This document shows, piece by piece, positions 45,871 to 58,253 of a stretch of 64,000 nucleotides of DNA. The position numbers and the translations under genes were made by a program. Each line of letters begins with the position of its first letter. Position 1 is the stretch's first letter. A model generated the notes under the pieces. It did not search any database and had not been told where the DNA came from. It worked only from the letters and a program-made list of their open reading frames with translations. This DNA comes from Membranipora membranacea (Eukaryota; Bryozoa; Gymnolaemata; Cheilostomatida; Membraniporidae), in contig OU612066.1 in assembly GCA_914767715.1 (NCBI GenBank), forward strand, positions 13,151,001-13,215,000, read 5' to 3'.

Positions 45871-48212
45871 ATGCTTTTTTTTCGGCCAGATCAAAGAATA
45901 TATTTGCTTCTAACTAACCTCATAAGGAGGAGCAACTCCTGCTCATCTCGAATCTGCAGACCGTTTGGTTCTGCGGCTTTTCGTTCTCCGTCAGCGTCCA
46001 TTTTAATTAGGGCCAATTTTGCTATAAAAAAACATGCCAAACGGCAGCATCGGAAAATTAAATCTCTGTTGGATTCTTATCAAACTCTGACCAGTTCAAG
46101 CTCTTATTGCCCTCACTCAACACGCCGAATATTGGAATCCTCGGACTAACAGGGGGGTCACAACGCTGACTTGAATATCCAAAAATTATACCAAGGGAGG
46201 GTATCATGCTTTTGTTTCGGCCAGATCAAAGAATAGATTTGCTTCTAACTAACCTCATAAGGAGGAGCAACTCCTGCTCATCTCGAATCTGCAGACCGTT
46301 TGGCTCTGCGGCTTTTCGATCTCCGTCAGCGTCCGTTTTAATTAGGGCCACTTTTGCTATGAAAAAACATGCCAAACGGCAGCATCGAAAAATTAATTCT
46401 CTGTTGGATTCTTATCAAACTCCGACCAGTTCAAGCCCTTATTGCCCTCATTCAACACGCCGAATATTGGAATCCTCGGATTAACAGGGGGGTCACAACG
46501 CTGACTTGAAAATCCAAAAATTATACCAAGGGAGGGTATCATGCTTTTTTTTCGGCCAGATCAAAAAATAGATTTGCTTCTAACTAACCTCATAAGGAGA
46601 AGCAACTCCTGCTCATCTCGAATCTGCAGACCGTTTGGCTCTGCGGCCTTTCGTTCTCCGTCGGCGTCCGTTTTAATTAGGGCCACTTTTGCTATGAAAA
46701 AACATGCCAAGCGGCAGCATCGAGAAATTAAATCCCTGTTGGATTCTCATCAAACTCCGACCAGTTCAAGCTCTTATTGCCCTCATTCAACACGCCGAAT
46801 ATTGGAATCCTCGGATTAACAGGGGGGTCACAACGCTGACTTGAAAATCCAAAAATTATACCAAGGGAGGGTATCATGCTTTTTTTTCGGCCAGATCAAA
46901 AAATAGATTTGCTTCTAACTAACCTCATAAGGAGAAGCAACTCCTGCTCATCTCGAATCTGCAGACCGTTTGGCTCTGCGGCCTTTCGTTCTCCGTCGGC
47001 GTCCGTTTTAATTAGGGCCACTTTTGCTATAAAAAACATGCCAAGCGGCAGCATCGAGAAATTAAATCCCTGTTGGATTCTCATCAAACTCCGACCAGTT
47101 CAAGCTCTTATTGCCCTCATTCAACACGCCGAATATTGGAATCCTCGGATTAACAGGGGGTCACAACGCTGACTTGAAAATTCAAAAATTATACCAAGGG
47201 AGGGTATCATGCGTTTTTTTCGGCCAGATCAAAAAATAGATTTGCTTGTAACTAACCTCATAAGGAGGAGCAACTCCTGCTCATCTCGAATCTGCAGAAC
47301 ATTTGGCTCTGCGGCTTTTCGTTCTCCATCAGCGTCCGTTTTAATTAGGGCCACTTTTGCTATAAAAAAACATGCCAAACGGCAGCATCGAAAAATTAAA
47401 TCTCTGTTGGATTCTCATCAAACTCCGACCAGTTCAAGCTGTTATTGCCCTCATTCAACACGCCAAATATTGGAATCCTCGGATTAACAGGGGGGTCACA
47501 ACGCTGACTTGATAATCCAAAAATTATACCAAGGGAGGGTATCATGCTTTTTTTTCGGCCAGATCAAAAAATAGATTTGCCTCAAACTAACCTCATAAGG
47601 AGGAGCAACTCCTGCACATCTCGAATCTGCAGACCGTTTGGCTCTGCGGCTTCTCGTTCTCCATAAGCGTCCGTTTTAATTAGGGCAACTGTTGTTAAAA
47701 AAAAACATGCCAAACGGCAGCATCGAGAAATTAAATCTCTGGTGGATTCTTATCAAACTCCGACCAGTTCAAGCTCTTATTGCCGTCATTCAACACGCCG
47801 AATATTGGAATCCTCGGATTAACAGGGGGGTCACAGCGCTGACTTGAAAATCCAAAAATTATATCAAGGGAGGGTATCGTGCTTTTTTTTCGGCCAGATC
47901 AAAAAATAGATTTGCTTCTAAACAACCTCATAAGGAGGAGCAACTCCTGCTCATCTCGAATCTGCAGACCGTTTGGCTCTGCGGCTTTTCGTTCTCCGTC
48001 AGCGTCCGTTTTAATTAGGGCCACTTTTGCAATAAAATACCATGCCAAACGGCAGCATCGAAAAATTAAACCTCTGTTGGATTCTTATCAAACTCCGACC
48101 AGTTCAAGCTCTTATTGCCCTCATTCAACACGCCGAATATTGGAATCCTCGGATTAACAGGGGGTCACAACGCTGACTTGAAAATCCAAAAATTATACCA
48201 AGGAAGGGTATC
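45871..48212 (+). repeat. Hexamer expanded to a heptamer by a duplicated h3
   Basis: Units 45871 (h1), 46206 (h2), 46541 (h3 with an h2 patch), 46876 (h3), 47209 (h4), 47544 (h5) and 47879 (h6); 2,342 bp. Unit 46541 keeps h3 states on both sides of one h2-like CTATGAAAA and has an h2-like tail with six G. The equivalent stretch at 54237-56244 has only one h3. Unit 47209 shares TTCTCATC with h3, another patch. Confidence 0.8.
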
Positions 48213-49796
48213 ATGCTTTTTTTTCGGCCAGATCAAAGAATATATTTGCTTCTAACTAACCTCATAAGGAGGAGCAACTCCTGCTCATCTCGAATCTGCA
48301 GACCGTTTGGTTCTGCGGCTTTTCGTTCTCCGTCAGCGTCCATTTTAATTAGGGCCAATTTTGCTATAAAAAAACATGCCAAACGGCAGCATCGGAAAAT
48401 TAAATCTCTGTTGGATTCTTATCAAACTCTGACCAGTTCAAGCTCTTATTGCCCTCACTCAACACGCCGAATATTGGAATCCTCGGACTAACAGGGGGGT
48501 CACAACGCTGACTTGAATATCCAAAAATTATACCAAGGGAGGGTATCATGCTTTTGTTTCGGCCAGATCAAAGAATAGATTTGCTTCTAACTAACCTCAT
48601 AAGGAGGAGCAACTCCTGCTCATCTCGAATCTGCAGACCGTTTGGCTCTGCGGCTTTTCGATCTCCGTCAGCGTCCGTTTTAATTAGGGCCACTTTTGCT
48701 ATGAAAAAACATGCCAAACGGCAGCATCGAAAAATTAATTCTCTGTTGGATTCTTATCAAACTCCGACCAGTTCAAGCCCTTATTGCCCTCATTCAACAC
48801 GCCGAATATTGGAATCCTCGGATTAACAGGGGGGTCACAACGCTGACTTGAAAATCCAAAAATTATACCAAGGGAGGGTATCATGCTTTTTTTTCGGCCA
48901 GATCAAAAAATAGATTTGCTTCTAACTAACCTCATAAGGAGAAGCAACTCCTGCTCATCTCGAATCTGCAGACCGTTTGGCTCTGCGGCCTTTCGTTCTC
49001 CGTCGGCGTCCGCTTTAATTAGGGCCACTTTTGCTATAAAAAACATGCCAAGCGGCAGCATCGAGAAATTAAATCCCTGTTGGATTCTCATCAAACTCCG
49101 ACCAGTTCAAGCTCTTATTGCCGTCATTCAACACGCCGAATATTGGAATCCTCGGATCAACAGGGGGGTCACAACGCTGACTTGAAAATCCAAAAATTAT
49201 ACCAAGGGAGGGTATCATGCTTTTTTTTCGGCCAGATCAAAAAATTGATTTGCTTGTAACTAACCTCATAAGGAGGAGCAACTCCTGCTCATCTCGAATC
49301 TGCAGACCGTTTTGCTCTGCGGCTTTTCGTTCTCCGTCAGCATCCGTTTTAATTAGGGCCTCTTTTGCTATAAAAAAACATGCCAAACGGCAGCATCGAA
49401 ACATTCAATATCTGTTGGATTCTTATCAAACTCCGTCCAGTTCAAGCTCTTATTGGCCTCATTCAACACGCCGAATATTGGAATCCTCGGATTAACAGGG
49501 GGGTCACAACGCTGACTTGAAAATCCAAAAATTATACCAAGGGAGGGTATGATGCTTTTTTTTCGGCCAGATCAGAAAATAGATTTGCTTCTAACTAACC
49601 TCATAAGGAGGAGCAACTCCTGCTCATCTCGAATCTGCAGACCGTTTGGCTCTGCGGCTTTTCGTTCTCCGTCAGCGTCCATTTTAATTAGGGCCAATTT
49701 TGCTATAAAAAAACATGCCAAACGGCAGCATCGGAAAATTAAATCTCTGTTGGATTCTTATCAAACTCTGACCAGTTCAAGCTCTTATTGCCCTCA
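48213..49796 (+). repeat. Truncated hexamer (h1-h2-h3) joined to the 42525-type pair
   Basis: Units 48213, 48548 and 48883 match 40517, 40852 and 41187 at 7,696 bp, including GTCCGCTTT. Inside 48883 the tail changes to GGATCAACAGG with six G, the h6' tail of 42190 type. Units 49217 and 49552 then match 42525 and 42860 at 6,692 bp. Inside 49552 the tail changes again to h3 type between about 49770 and 49797, which leads into an h4 unit. Confidence 0.75.
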
Positions 49797-49825
49797 TTCA
49801 ACACGCCGAATATTGGAATCCTCGG

Positions 49826-52800
49826 ATTAACAGGGGGTCACAACGCTGACTTGAAAATTCAAAAATTATACCAAGGGAGGGTATCATGCGTTTTTTTCGG
49901 CCAGATCAAAAAATAGATTTGCTTGTAACTAACCTCATAAGGAGGAGCAACTCCTGCTCATCTCGAATCTGCAGAACATTTGGCTCTGCGGCTTTTCGTT
50001 CTCCATCAGCGTCCGTTTTAATTAGGGCCACTTTTGCTATAAAAAAACATGCCAAACGGCAGCATCGAAAAATTAAATCTCTGTTGGATTCTTATCAAAC
50101 TCCGACCAGTTCAAGCTGTTATTGCCCTCATTCAACACGCCAAATATTGGAATCCTCGGATTAACAGGGGGGTCACAACGCTGACTTGATAATCCAAAAA
50201 TTATACCAAGGGAGGGTATCATGCTTTTTTTTCGGCCAGATCAAAAAATAGATTTGCCTCAAACTAACCTCATAAGGAGGAGCAACTCCTGCACATCTCG
50301 AATCTGCAGACCGTTTGGCTCTGCGGCTTCTCGTTCTCCATAAGCGTCCGTTTTAATTAGGGCAACTGTTGTTAAAAAAAAACATGCCAAACGGCAGCAT
50401 CGAGAAATTAAATCTCTGGTGGATTCTTATCAAACTCGGACCAGTTCAAGCTCTTATTGCCGTCATTCAACACGCCGAATATTGGAATCCTCGGATTAAC
50501 AGGGGGGTCACAGCGCTGACTTGAAAATCCAAAAATTATATCAAGGGAGGGTATCGTGCTTTTTTTTCGGCTAGATCAAAAAATAGATTTGCTTCTAAAC
50601 AACCTCATAAGGAGGAGCACCTCCTGCTCATCTCGAATCTGCAGACTGTTCGGCCCCGCGGCTTTTCGTTCTCCATCAGCGTCCGTTTTAATTAGGGCCA
50701 CTTTTGCTATAAGAAAACATGCCAAACGGCAGCATCGAAAAATTAAATCTCTGTTGGAGTCTTATCAAACTCCGACCAGCTCAAGCTCTTATTGCCCTCA
50801 TTCAACACGCCGAATATTGGAATCCTCGGATCAACAGGGGGGTCACAACGCTGACTTGAAAATCCAAAAGTTATACCAAGGGAGGGTATCATGCTTTTTT
50901 TTCGGCCAGATCAAAAAATTGATTTGCTTGTAACTAACCTCATAAGGAGGAGCAACTCCTGCTCATCTCGAATCTGCAGACCGTTTTGCTCTGCGGCTTT
51001 TCGTTCTCCGTCAGCATCCGTTTTAATTAGGGCCTCTTTTGCTATAAAAAAACATGCCAAACGGCAGCATCGAAACATTCAATATCTGTTGGATTCTTAT
51101 CAAACTCCGTCCAGTTCAAGCTCTTATTGGCCTCATTCAACACGCCGAATATTGGAATCCTCGGATTAACAGGGGGGTCACAACGCTGACTTGAAAATCC
51201 AAAAATTATACCAAGGGAGGGTATGATGCTTTTTTTTCGGCCAGATCAGAAAATAGATTTGCTTCTAACTAACCTCATAAGGAGGAGCAACTCCTGCTCA
51301 TCTCGAATCTGCAGACCGTTTGGCTCTGCGGCTTTTCGTTCTCCGTCAGCGTCCATTTTAATTAGGGCCAATTTTGCTATAAAAAAACATGCCAAACGGC
51401 AGCATCGGAAAATTAAATCTCTGTTGGATTCTTATCAAACTCTGACCAGTTCAAGCTCTTATTGCCCTCACTCAACACGCCGAATATTGGAATCCTCGGA
51501 CTAACAGGGGGGTCACAACGCTGACTTCAATATCCAAAAATTATACCAAGGGAGGGTATCATGCTTTTGTTTCGGCCAGATCAAAGAATAGATTTGCTTC
51601 TAACTAACCTCATAAGGAGGAGCAACTCCTGCTCATCTCGAATCTGCAGACCGTTTGGCTCTGCGGCTTTTCGATCTCCGTCAGCGTCCGTTTTAATTAG
51701 GGCCACTTTTGCTATGAAAAAACATGCCAAACGGCAGCATCGAAAAATTAAATCTCTGTTGGATTCTTATCAAACTCCGACCAGTTCAAGCTCTTATTGC
51801 CCTCATTCAACACGCCGAATATTGGAATCCTCGGATTAACAGGGGGGTCACAACGCTGACTTGAAAATCCAAAAATTATACCAAGGGAGGGTATCATGCT
51901 TTTTTTTCGGCCAGATCAAAAAATAGATTTGCTTCTAACTAACCTCATAAGGAGAAGCAACTCCTGCTCATCTCGAATCTGCAGACCGTTTTGCTCTGCG
52001 GCTTTTCGTTCTCCGTCAGCATCCGTTTTAATTAGGGCCACTTTTGCTATAAAAAAACATGCCAAACGGCAGCATCGAAACATTCAATATCTGTTGGATT
52101 CTTATCAAACTCCGTCCAGTTCAAGCTCTTATTGGCCTCATTCAACACGCCGAATATTGGAATCCTCGGATTAACAGGGGGTCACAACGCTGACTTGAAA
52201 ATCCAAAAATTATACCAAGGGAGGGTATCATGCGTTTTTTTCGGCCAGATCAGAAAATAGATTTGCTTCTAACTAACCTCATAAGGAGGAGCAACTCCTG
52301 CTCATCTCGAATCTGCAGACCGTTTGGCTCTGCGGCTTTTCGTTCTCCGTCAGCGTCCATTTTAATTAGGGCCAATTTTGCTATAAAAAAACATGCCAAA
52401 CGGCAGCATCGGAAAATTAAATCTCTGTTGGATTCTTATCAAACTCTGACCAGTTCAAGCTCTTATTGCCCTCACTCAACACCCCGAATATTGGAATCCT
52501 CGGACTAACAGGGGGGTCACAACGCTGACTTCAATATCCAAAAATTACACCAAGGGAGGGTATCATGCTTTTGTTTCGGCCAGATCAAAGAATAGATTTG
52601 CTTCTAACTAACCTCATAAGGAGGAGCAACTCCTGCTCATCTCGAATCTGCAGACCGTTTGGCTCTGCGGCTTTTCGATCTCCGTCAGCGTCCGTTTTAA
52701 TTAGGGCCACTTTTGCTATGAAAAAACATGCCAAACGGCAGCATCGAAAAATTAAATCTCTGTTGGATTCTTATCAAACTCCGACCAGTTCAAGCTCTTA

Positions 52801-55056
52801 TTGCCCTCATTCAACACGCCGAATATTGGAATCCTCGGATTAACAGGGGGGTCACAACGCTGACTTGAAAATCCAAAAATTATACCAAGGGAGGGTATCA
52901 TGCTTTTTTTTCGGCCAGATCAAAAAATAGATTTGCTTCTAACTAACCTCATAAGGAGGAGCAACTCCTGCTCATCTCGAATCTGCAGACCGTTTGGCTC
53001 TGCGGCCTTTCGTTCTCCGTCGGCGTCCGTTTTAATTAGGGCCACTTTTGCTATAAAAAACATGCCAAGCGGCAGCATCGAGAAATTAAATCCCTGTTGG
53101 ATTCTCATCAAACTCCGACCAGTTCAAGCTCTTATTGCCCTCATTCAACACGCCGAATATTGGAATCCTCGGATTAACAGGGGGTCACAACGCTGACTTG
53201 AAAATTCAAAAATTATACCAAGGGAGGGTATCATGCGTTTTTTTCGGCCAGATCAAAAAATAGATTTGCTTGTAACTAACCTCATAAGGAGGAGCAACTC
53301 CTGCTCATCTCGAATCTGCAGAACATTTGGCTCTGCGGCTTTTCGTTCTCCATCAGCGTCCGTTTTAATTAGGGCCACTTTTGCTATAAAAAAACATGCC
53401 AAACGGCAGCATCGAAAAATTAAATCTCTGTTGGATTCTTATCAAACTCCGACCAGTTCAAGCTGTTATTGCCCTCATTCAACACGCCAAATATTGGAAT
53501 CCTCGGATTAACAGGGGGGTCACAACGCTGACTTGATAATCCAAAAATTATACCAAGGGAGGGTATCATGCTTTTTTTTCGGCCAGATCAAAAAATAGAT
53601 TTGCCTCAAACTAACCTCATAAGGAGGAGCAACTCCTGCACATCTCGAATCTGCAGACCGTTTGGCTCTGCGGCTTCTCGTTCTCCATAAGCGTCCGTTT
53701 TAATTAGGGCAACTGTTGTTAAAAAAAAACATGCCAAACGGCAGCATCGAGAAATTAAATCTCTGGTGGATTCTTATCAAACTCCGACCAGTTCAAGCTC
53801 TTATTGCCGTCATTCAACACGCCGAATATTGGAATCCTCGGATTAACAGGGGGGTCACAGCGCTGACTTGAAAATCCAAAAATTATATCAAGGGAGGGTA
53901 TCGTGCTTTTTTTTCGGCCAGATCAAAAAATAGATTTGCTTCTAAACAACCTCATAAGGAGGAGCAACTCCTGCTCATCTCGAATCTGCAGACCGTTTGG
54001 CTCTGCGGCTTTTCGTTCTCCGTCAGCGTCCGTTTTAATTAGGGCCACTTTTGCAATAAAATACCATGCCAAACGGCAGCATCGAAAAATTAAACCTCTG
54101 TTGGATTCTTATCAAACTCCGACCAGTTCAAGCTCTTATTGCCCTCATTCAACACGCCGAATATTGGAATCCTCGGATTAACAGGGGGTCACAACGCTGA
54201 CTTGAAAATCCAAAAATTATACCAAGGAAGGGTATCATGCTTTTTTTTCGGCCAGATCAAAGAATATATTTGCTTCTAACTAACCTCATAAGGAGGAGCA
54301 ACTCCTGCTCATCTCGAATCTGCAGACCGTTTGGTTCTGCGGCTTTTCGTTCTCCGTCAGCGTCCATTTTAATTAGGGCCAATTTTGCTATAAAAAAACA
54401 TGCCAAACGGCAGCATCGGAAAATTAAATCTCTGTTGGATTCTTATCAAACTCTGACCAGTTCAAGCTCTTATTGCCCTCACTCAACACGCCGAATATTG
54501 GAATCCTCGGACTAACAGGGGGGTCACAACGCTGACTTGAATATCCAAAAATTATACCAAGGGAGGGTATCATGCTTTTGTTTCGGCCAGATCAAAGAAT
54601 AGATTTGCTTCTAACTAACCTCATAAGGAGGAGCAACTCCTGCTCATCTCGAATCTGCAGACCGTTTGGCTCTGCGGCTTTTCGATCTCCGTCAGCGTCC
54701 GTTTTAATTAGGGCCACTTTTGCTATGAAAAAACATGCCAAACGGCAGCATCGAAAAATTAATTCTCTGTTGGATTCTTATCAAACTCCGACCAGTTCAA
54801 GCCCTTATTGCCCTCATTCAACACGCCGAATATTGGAATCCTCGGATTAACAGGGGGGTCACAACGCTGACTTGAAAATCCAAAAATTATACCAAGGGAG
54901 GGTATCATGCTTTTTTTTCGGCCAGATCAAAAAATAGATTTGCTTCTAACTAACCTCATAAGGAGAAGCAACTCCTGCTCATCTCGAATCTGCAGACCGT
55001 TTGGCTCTGCGGCCTTTCGTTCTCCGTCGGCGTCCGTTTTAATTAGGGCCACTTTT
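49826..55056 (+). repeat. 25-monomer (8,366 bp) duplication, second copy
   Basis: Units 49886, 50221, 50556, 50891, 51226, 51561, 51896, 52230, 52565, 52900, 53233, 53568, 53903, 54237, 54572 and the start of 54907 correspond to 41520 through 46206 and the start of 46541, a constant 8,366 bp apart. Rare shared states include ACTCGGACC, CGGCTAGATC, AAAAGTTATACC, GGTATGATGC, TTACACC and ACACCCCG. One difference seen is AGGAGGAGC in 52900 against AGGAGAAGC in 44534. The correspondence stops at the extra h3 of the first copy. Confidence 0.85.
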
Positions 55057-56579
55057 GCTATAAAAAACATGCCAAGCGGCAGCATCGAGAAATTAAATCC
55101 CTGTTGGATTCTCATCAAACTCCGACCAGTTCAAGCTCTTATTGCCCTCATTCAACACGCCGAATATTGGAATCCTCGGATTAACAGGGGGTCACAACGC
55201 TGACTTGAAAATTCAAAAATTATACCAAGGGAGGGTATCATGCGTTTTTTTCGGCCAGATCAAAAAATAGATTTGCTTGTAACTAACCTCATAAGGAGGA
55301 GCAACTCCTGCTCATCTCGAATCTGCAGAACATTTGGCTCTGCGGCTTTTCGTTCTCCATCAGCGTCCGTTTTAATTAGGGCCACTTTTGCTATAAAAAA
55401 ACATGCCAAACGGCAGCATCGAAAAATTAAATCTCTGTTGGATTCTTATCAAACTCCGACCAGTTCAAGCTGTTATTGCCCTCATTCAACACGCCAAATA
55501 TTGGAATCCTCGGATTAACAGGGGGGTCACAACGCTGACTTGATAATCCAAAAATTATACCAAGGGAGGGTATCATGCTTTTTTTTCGGCCAGATCAAAA
55601 AATAGATTTGCCTCAAACTAACCTCATAAGGAGGAGCAACTCCTGCACATCTCGAATCTGCAGACCGTTTGGCTCTGCGGCTTCTCGTTCTCCATAAGCG
55701 TCCGTTTTAATTAGGGCAACTGTTGTTAAAAAAAAACATGCCAAACGGCAGCATCGAGAAATTAAATCTCTGGTGGATTCTTATCAAACTCGGACCAGTT
55801 CAAGCTCTTATTGCCGTCATTCAACACGCCGAATATTGGAATCCTCGGATTAACAGGGGGGTCACAGCGCTGACTTGAAAATCCAAAAATTATATCAAGG
55901 GAGGGTATCGTGCTTTTTTTTCGGCTAGATCAAAAAATAGATTTGCTTCTAAACAACCTCATAAGGAGGAGCACCTCCTGCTCATCTCGAATCTGCAGAC
56001 TGTTCGGCCCCGCGGCTTTTCGTTCTCCATCAGCGTCCGTTTTAGTTAGGGCCACTTTTGCTATAAGAAAACATGCCAAACGGCAGCATCGAAAAATTAA
56101 ATCTCTGTTGGAGTCTTATCAAACTCCGACCAGCTCAAGCTCTTATTGCCCTCATTCAACACGCCGAATATTGGAATCCTCGGATCAACAGGGGGGTCAC
56201 AACGCTGACTTGAAAATCCAAAAATTATACCAAGGGAGGGTATCATGCTTTTTTTTCGGCCAGATCAAAAAATTGATTTGCTTGTAACTAACCTCATAAG
56301 GAGGAGCAACTCCTGCTCATCTCGAATCTGCAGACCGTTTTGCTCTGCGGCTTTTCGTTCTCCGTCAGCATCCGTTTTAATTAGGGCCTCTTTTGCTATA
56401 AAAAAACATGCCAAACGGCAGCATCGAAACATTCAATATCTGTTGGATTCTTATCAAACTCCGTCCAGTTCAAGCTCTTATTGGCCTCATTCAACACGCC
56501 GAATATTGGAATCCTCGGATTAACAGGGGGGTCACAACGCTGACTTGAAAATCCAAAAATTATACCAAGGGAGGGTATG
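55057..56579 (+). repeat. End of the hexamer region: units 55240 to 56245
   Basis: Units 55240 (h4), 55575 (h5), 55910 (h6') and 56245 (42525 type) match 41520-42525 at 13,720 bp and 49886-50891 at 5,354 bp. Unit 55910 has TTTTAGTTAGG in place of TTTTAATTAGG, and the linker before 56245 reads AAAATTATACC, not AAAGTTATACC. Confidence 0.75.
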
Positions 56580-58253
56580 ATGCTTTTTTTTCGGCCAGAT
56601 CAGAAAATAGATTTGCTTCTAACTAACCTCATAAGGAGGAGCAACTCCTGCTCATCTCGAATCTGCAGACTGTTTGGCTCTGCGGCTTTTCGTTCTCCGT
56701 CAGCGTCCGTTTTAATTAGGGCCACTTTTGCTATAAAAAAACATGCCAAACGGCAGCATCGAAACATTCAATATCTGTTGGATTCTTATCAAACTCTGAC
56801 CAGTTCAAGCTCTTATTGCCCTCACTCAACACGCCGAATATTGGAATCTTCGGATTAACAGGGGGGTCACAACGCTGACTTGAAAATCCAAAAATTATAC
56901 CAAGGGAGGGTATCATGCTTTTTTTTCGGCCAGATCAAAAAATATATTTGCTTCTAACTCACCTCATAAGGAGGAGCAACTCCTGCTCATCTCGAAACCG
57001 CAGACCGTTTGGCTCTGCGGCTTTTCGTTCTCCGTCAGCGTCCGTTTTAATTAGGGCCACTTTTGCTATAAAAAAACATGCCAAACGGCAGCATCGAAAA
57101 ATTAAATCTCTGTTGGAGTCTTATCAAACTCCGTTCAGTTCAAGCTCTTATTGGCCTCATTCAACATGCCGAATATTGGAATCCTCGGATTAACAGGGGG
57201 GGTCACAACGCTGACTTGAAAATCCAAAAATTATACCAAGGGAGGGTATCATGCTTTTGTTTCGGCCAGATCAGAAAATAGATTTGCTTCTAACTAACCT
57301 CATAAGGAGGAGCAACTCCTGCTCATCTCGAATCTGCAGACCGTTTGGCTCTGCGGCTTTTCGATCTCCGTCAGCGTCCGTTTTAATTAGGGCCACTTTT
57401 GCTATGAAAAAACATGCCAAACGGCAGCATCGAAAAATTAATTCTCTGTTGGATTCTTATCAAACTCCGACCAGTTCAAGCTCTTATTGCCCTCATTCAA
57501 CACGCCGAATATTGGAATCCTCGGATTAACAGGGGGGTCACAACGCTGACTTGAAAATCCAAAAATTATACCAAGGGAGGGTATCATGCTTTTTTTTCGG
57601 CCAGATCAAAAAATAGATTTGCTTCTAACTAACCTCATAAGGAGAAACAACTCCTGCTCATCTCGCATCTGCAGACCGTTTGGCTCTGCGGCTTTTCGTT
57701 CTCCGTCGGCGTCCCTTTTTATTAGGGCCACTTTTGCTATAAAAAACATGCCAAGCGGCAGCATCGAGAAATTAAATCCCTGTTGGATTCTTATCAAACT
57801 CCGACCAGTTCAAGCTCTTATTGCCCTCATTCAACACGCCGAATATTGGAATCCTCGGATTAACAGGGGGCCACAACGCTGACTTGAAAATTCAAAAATT
57901 ATACCAAGGGAGGGTATCATGCGTTTTTTTCGGCCAGATCAAAAAATAGATTTGCTTGTAACTAACCTCATAAGGAGGAGCAACTCCTGCTCATCTTGAA
58001 TCTGCAGAACATTTGGCTCTGCGGCTTTTCGTTCTCCATCAGCGTCCGTTTTAACTAGGGCCACTTTTGCCATAAAAAAACATGCCAAACGGCAGCATCG
58101 AAAAATTAAATCTCTGTTGGATTCTTATCAAACTCCGACCAGTTCAAGCTGTTATTGCCCTCATTCAACACGCCAAATATTGGAATCTTCGGATTAACAG
58201 GGGGGTTACAACGCTGACTTGATAATCCAAAAATTATACCAAGGGAGGGTATC
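56580..58253 (+). repeat. Transition zone: units 56580, 56915, 57251, 57586, 57919
   Basis: Unit 56580 starts like 42860 (GGTATGATGC) but turns into a CAGACTGTTTGG, CATTCAATATC monomer. Unit 56915 has ATATATTTGC and AACTCACC and is followed by seven G. Units 57251 (h2-like), 57586 (h3-like with AGGAGAAAC, TCGCATC, GTCCCTTTTTATT) and 57919 (h4-like with CATCTTGAATC, TTAACTAGG) carry many private changes. This is where the homogenised hexamer domain ends. Confidence 0.7.
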
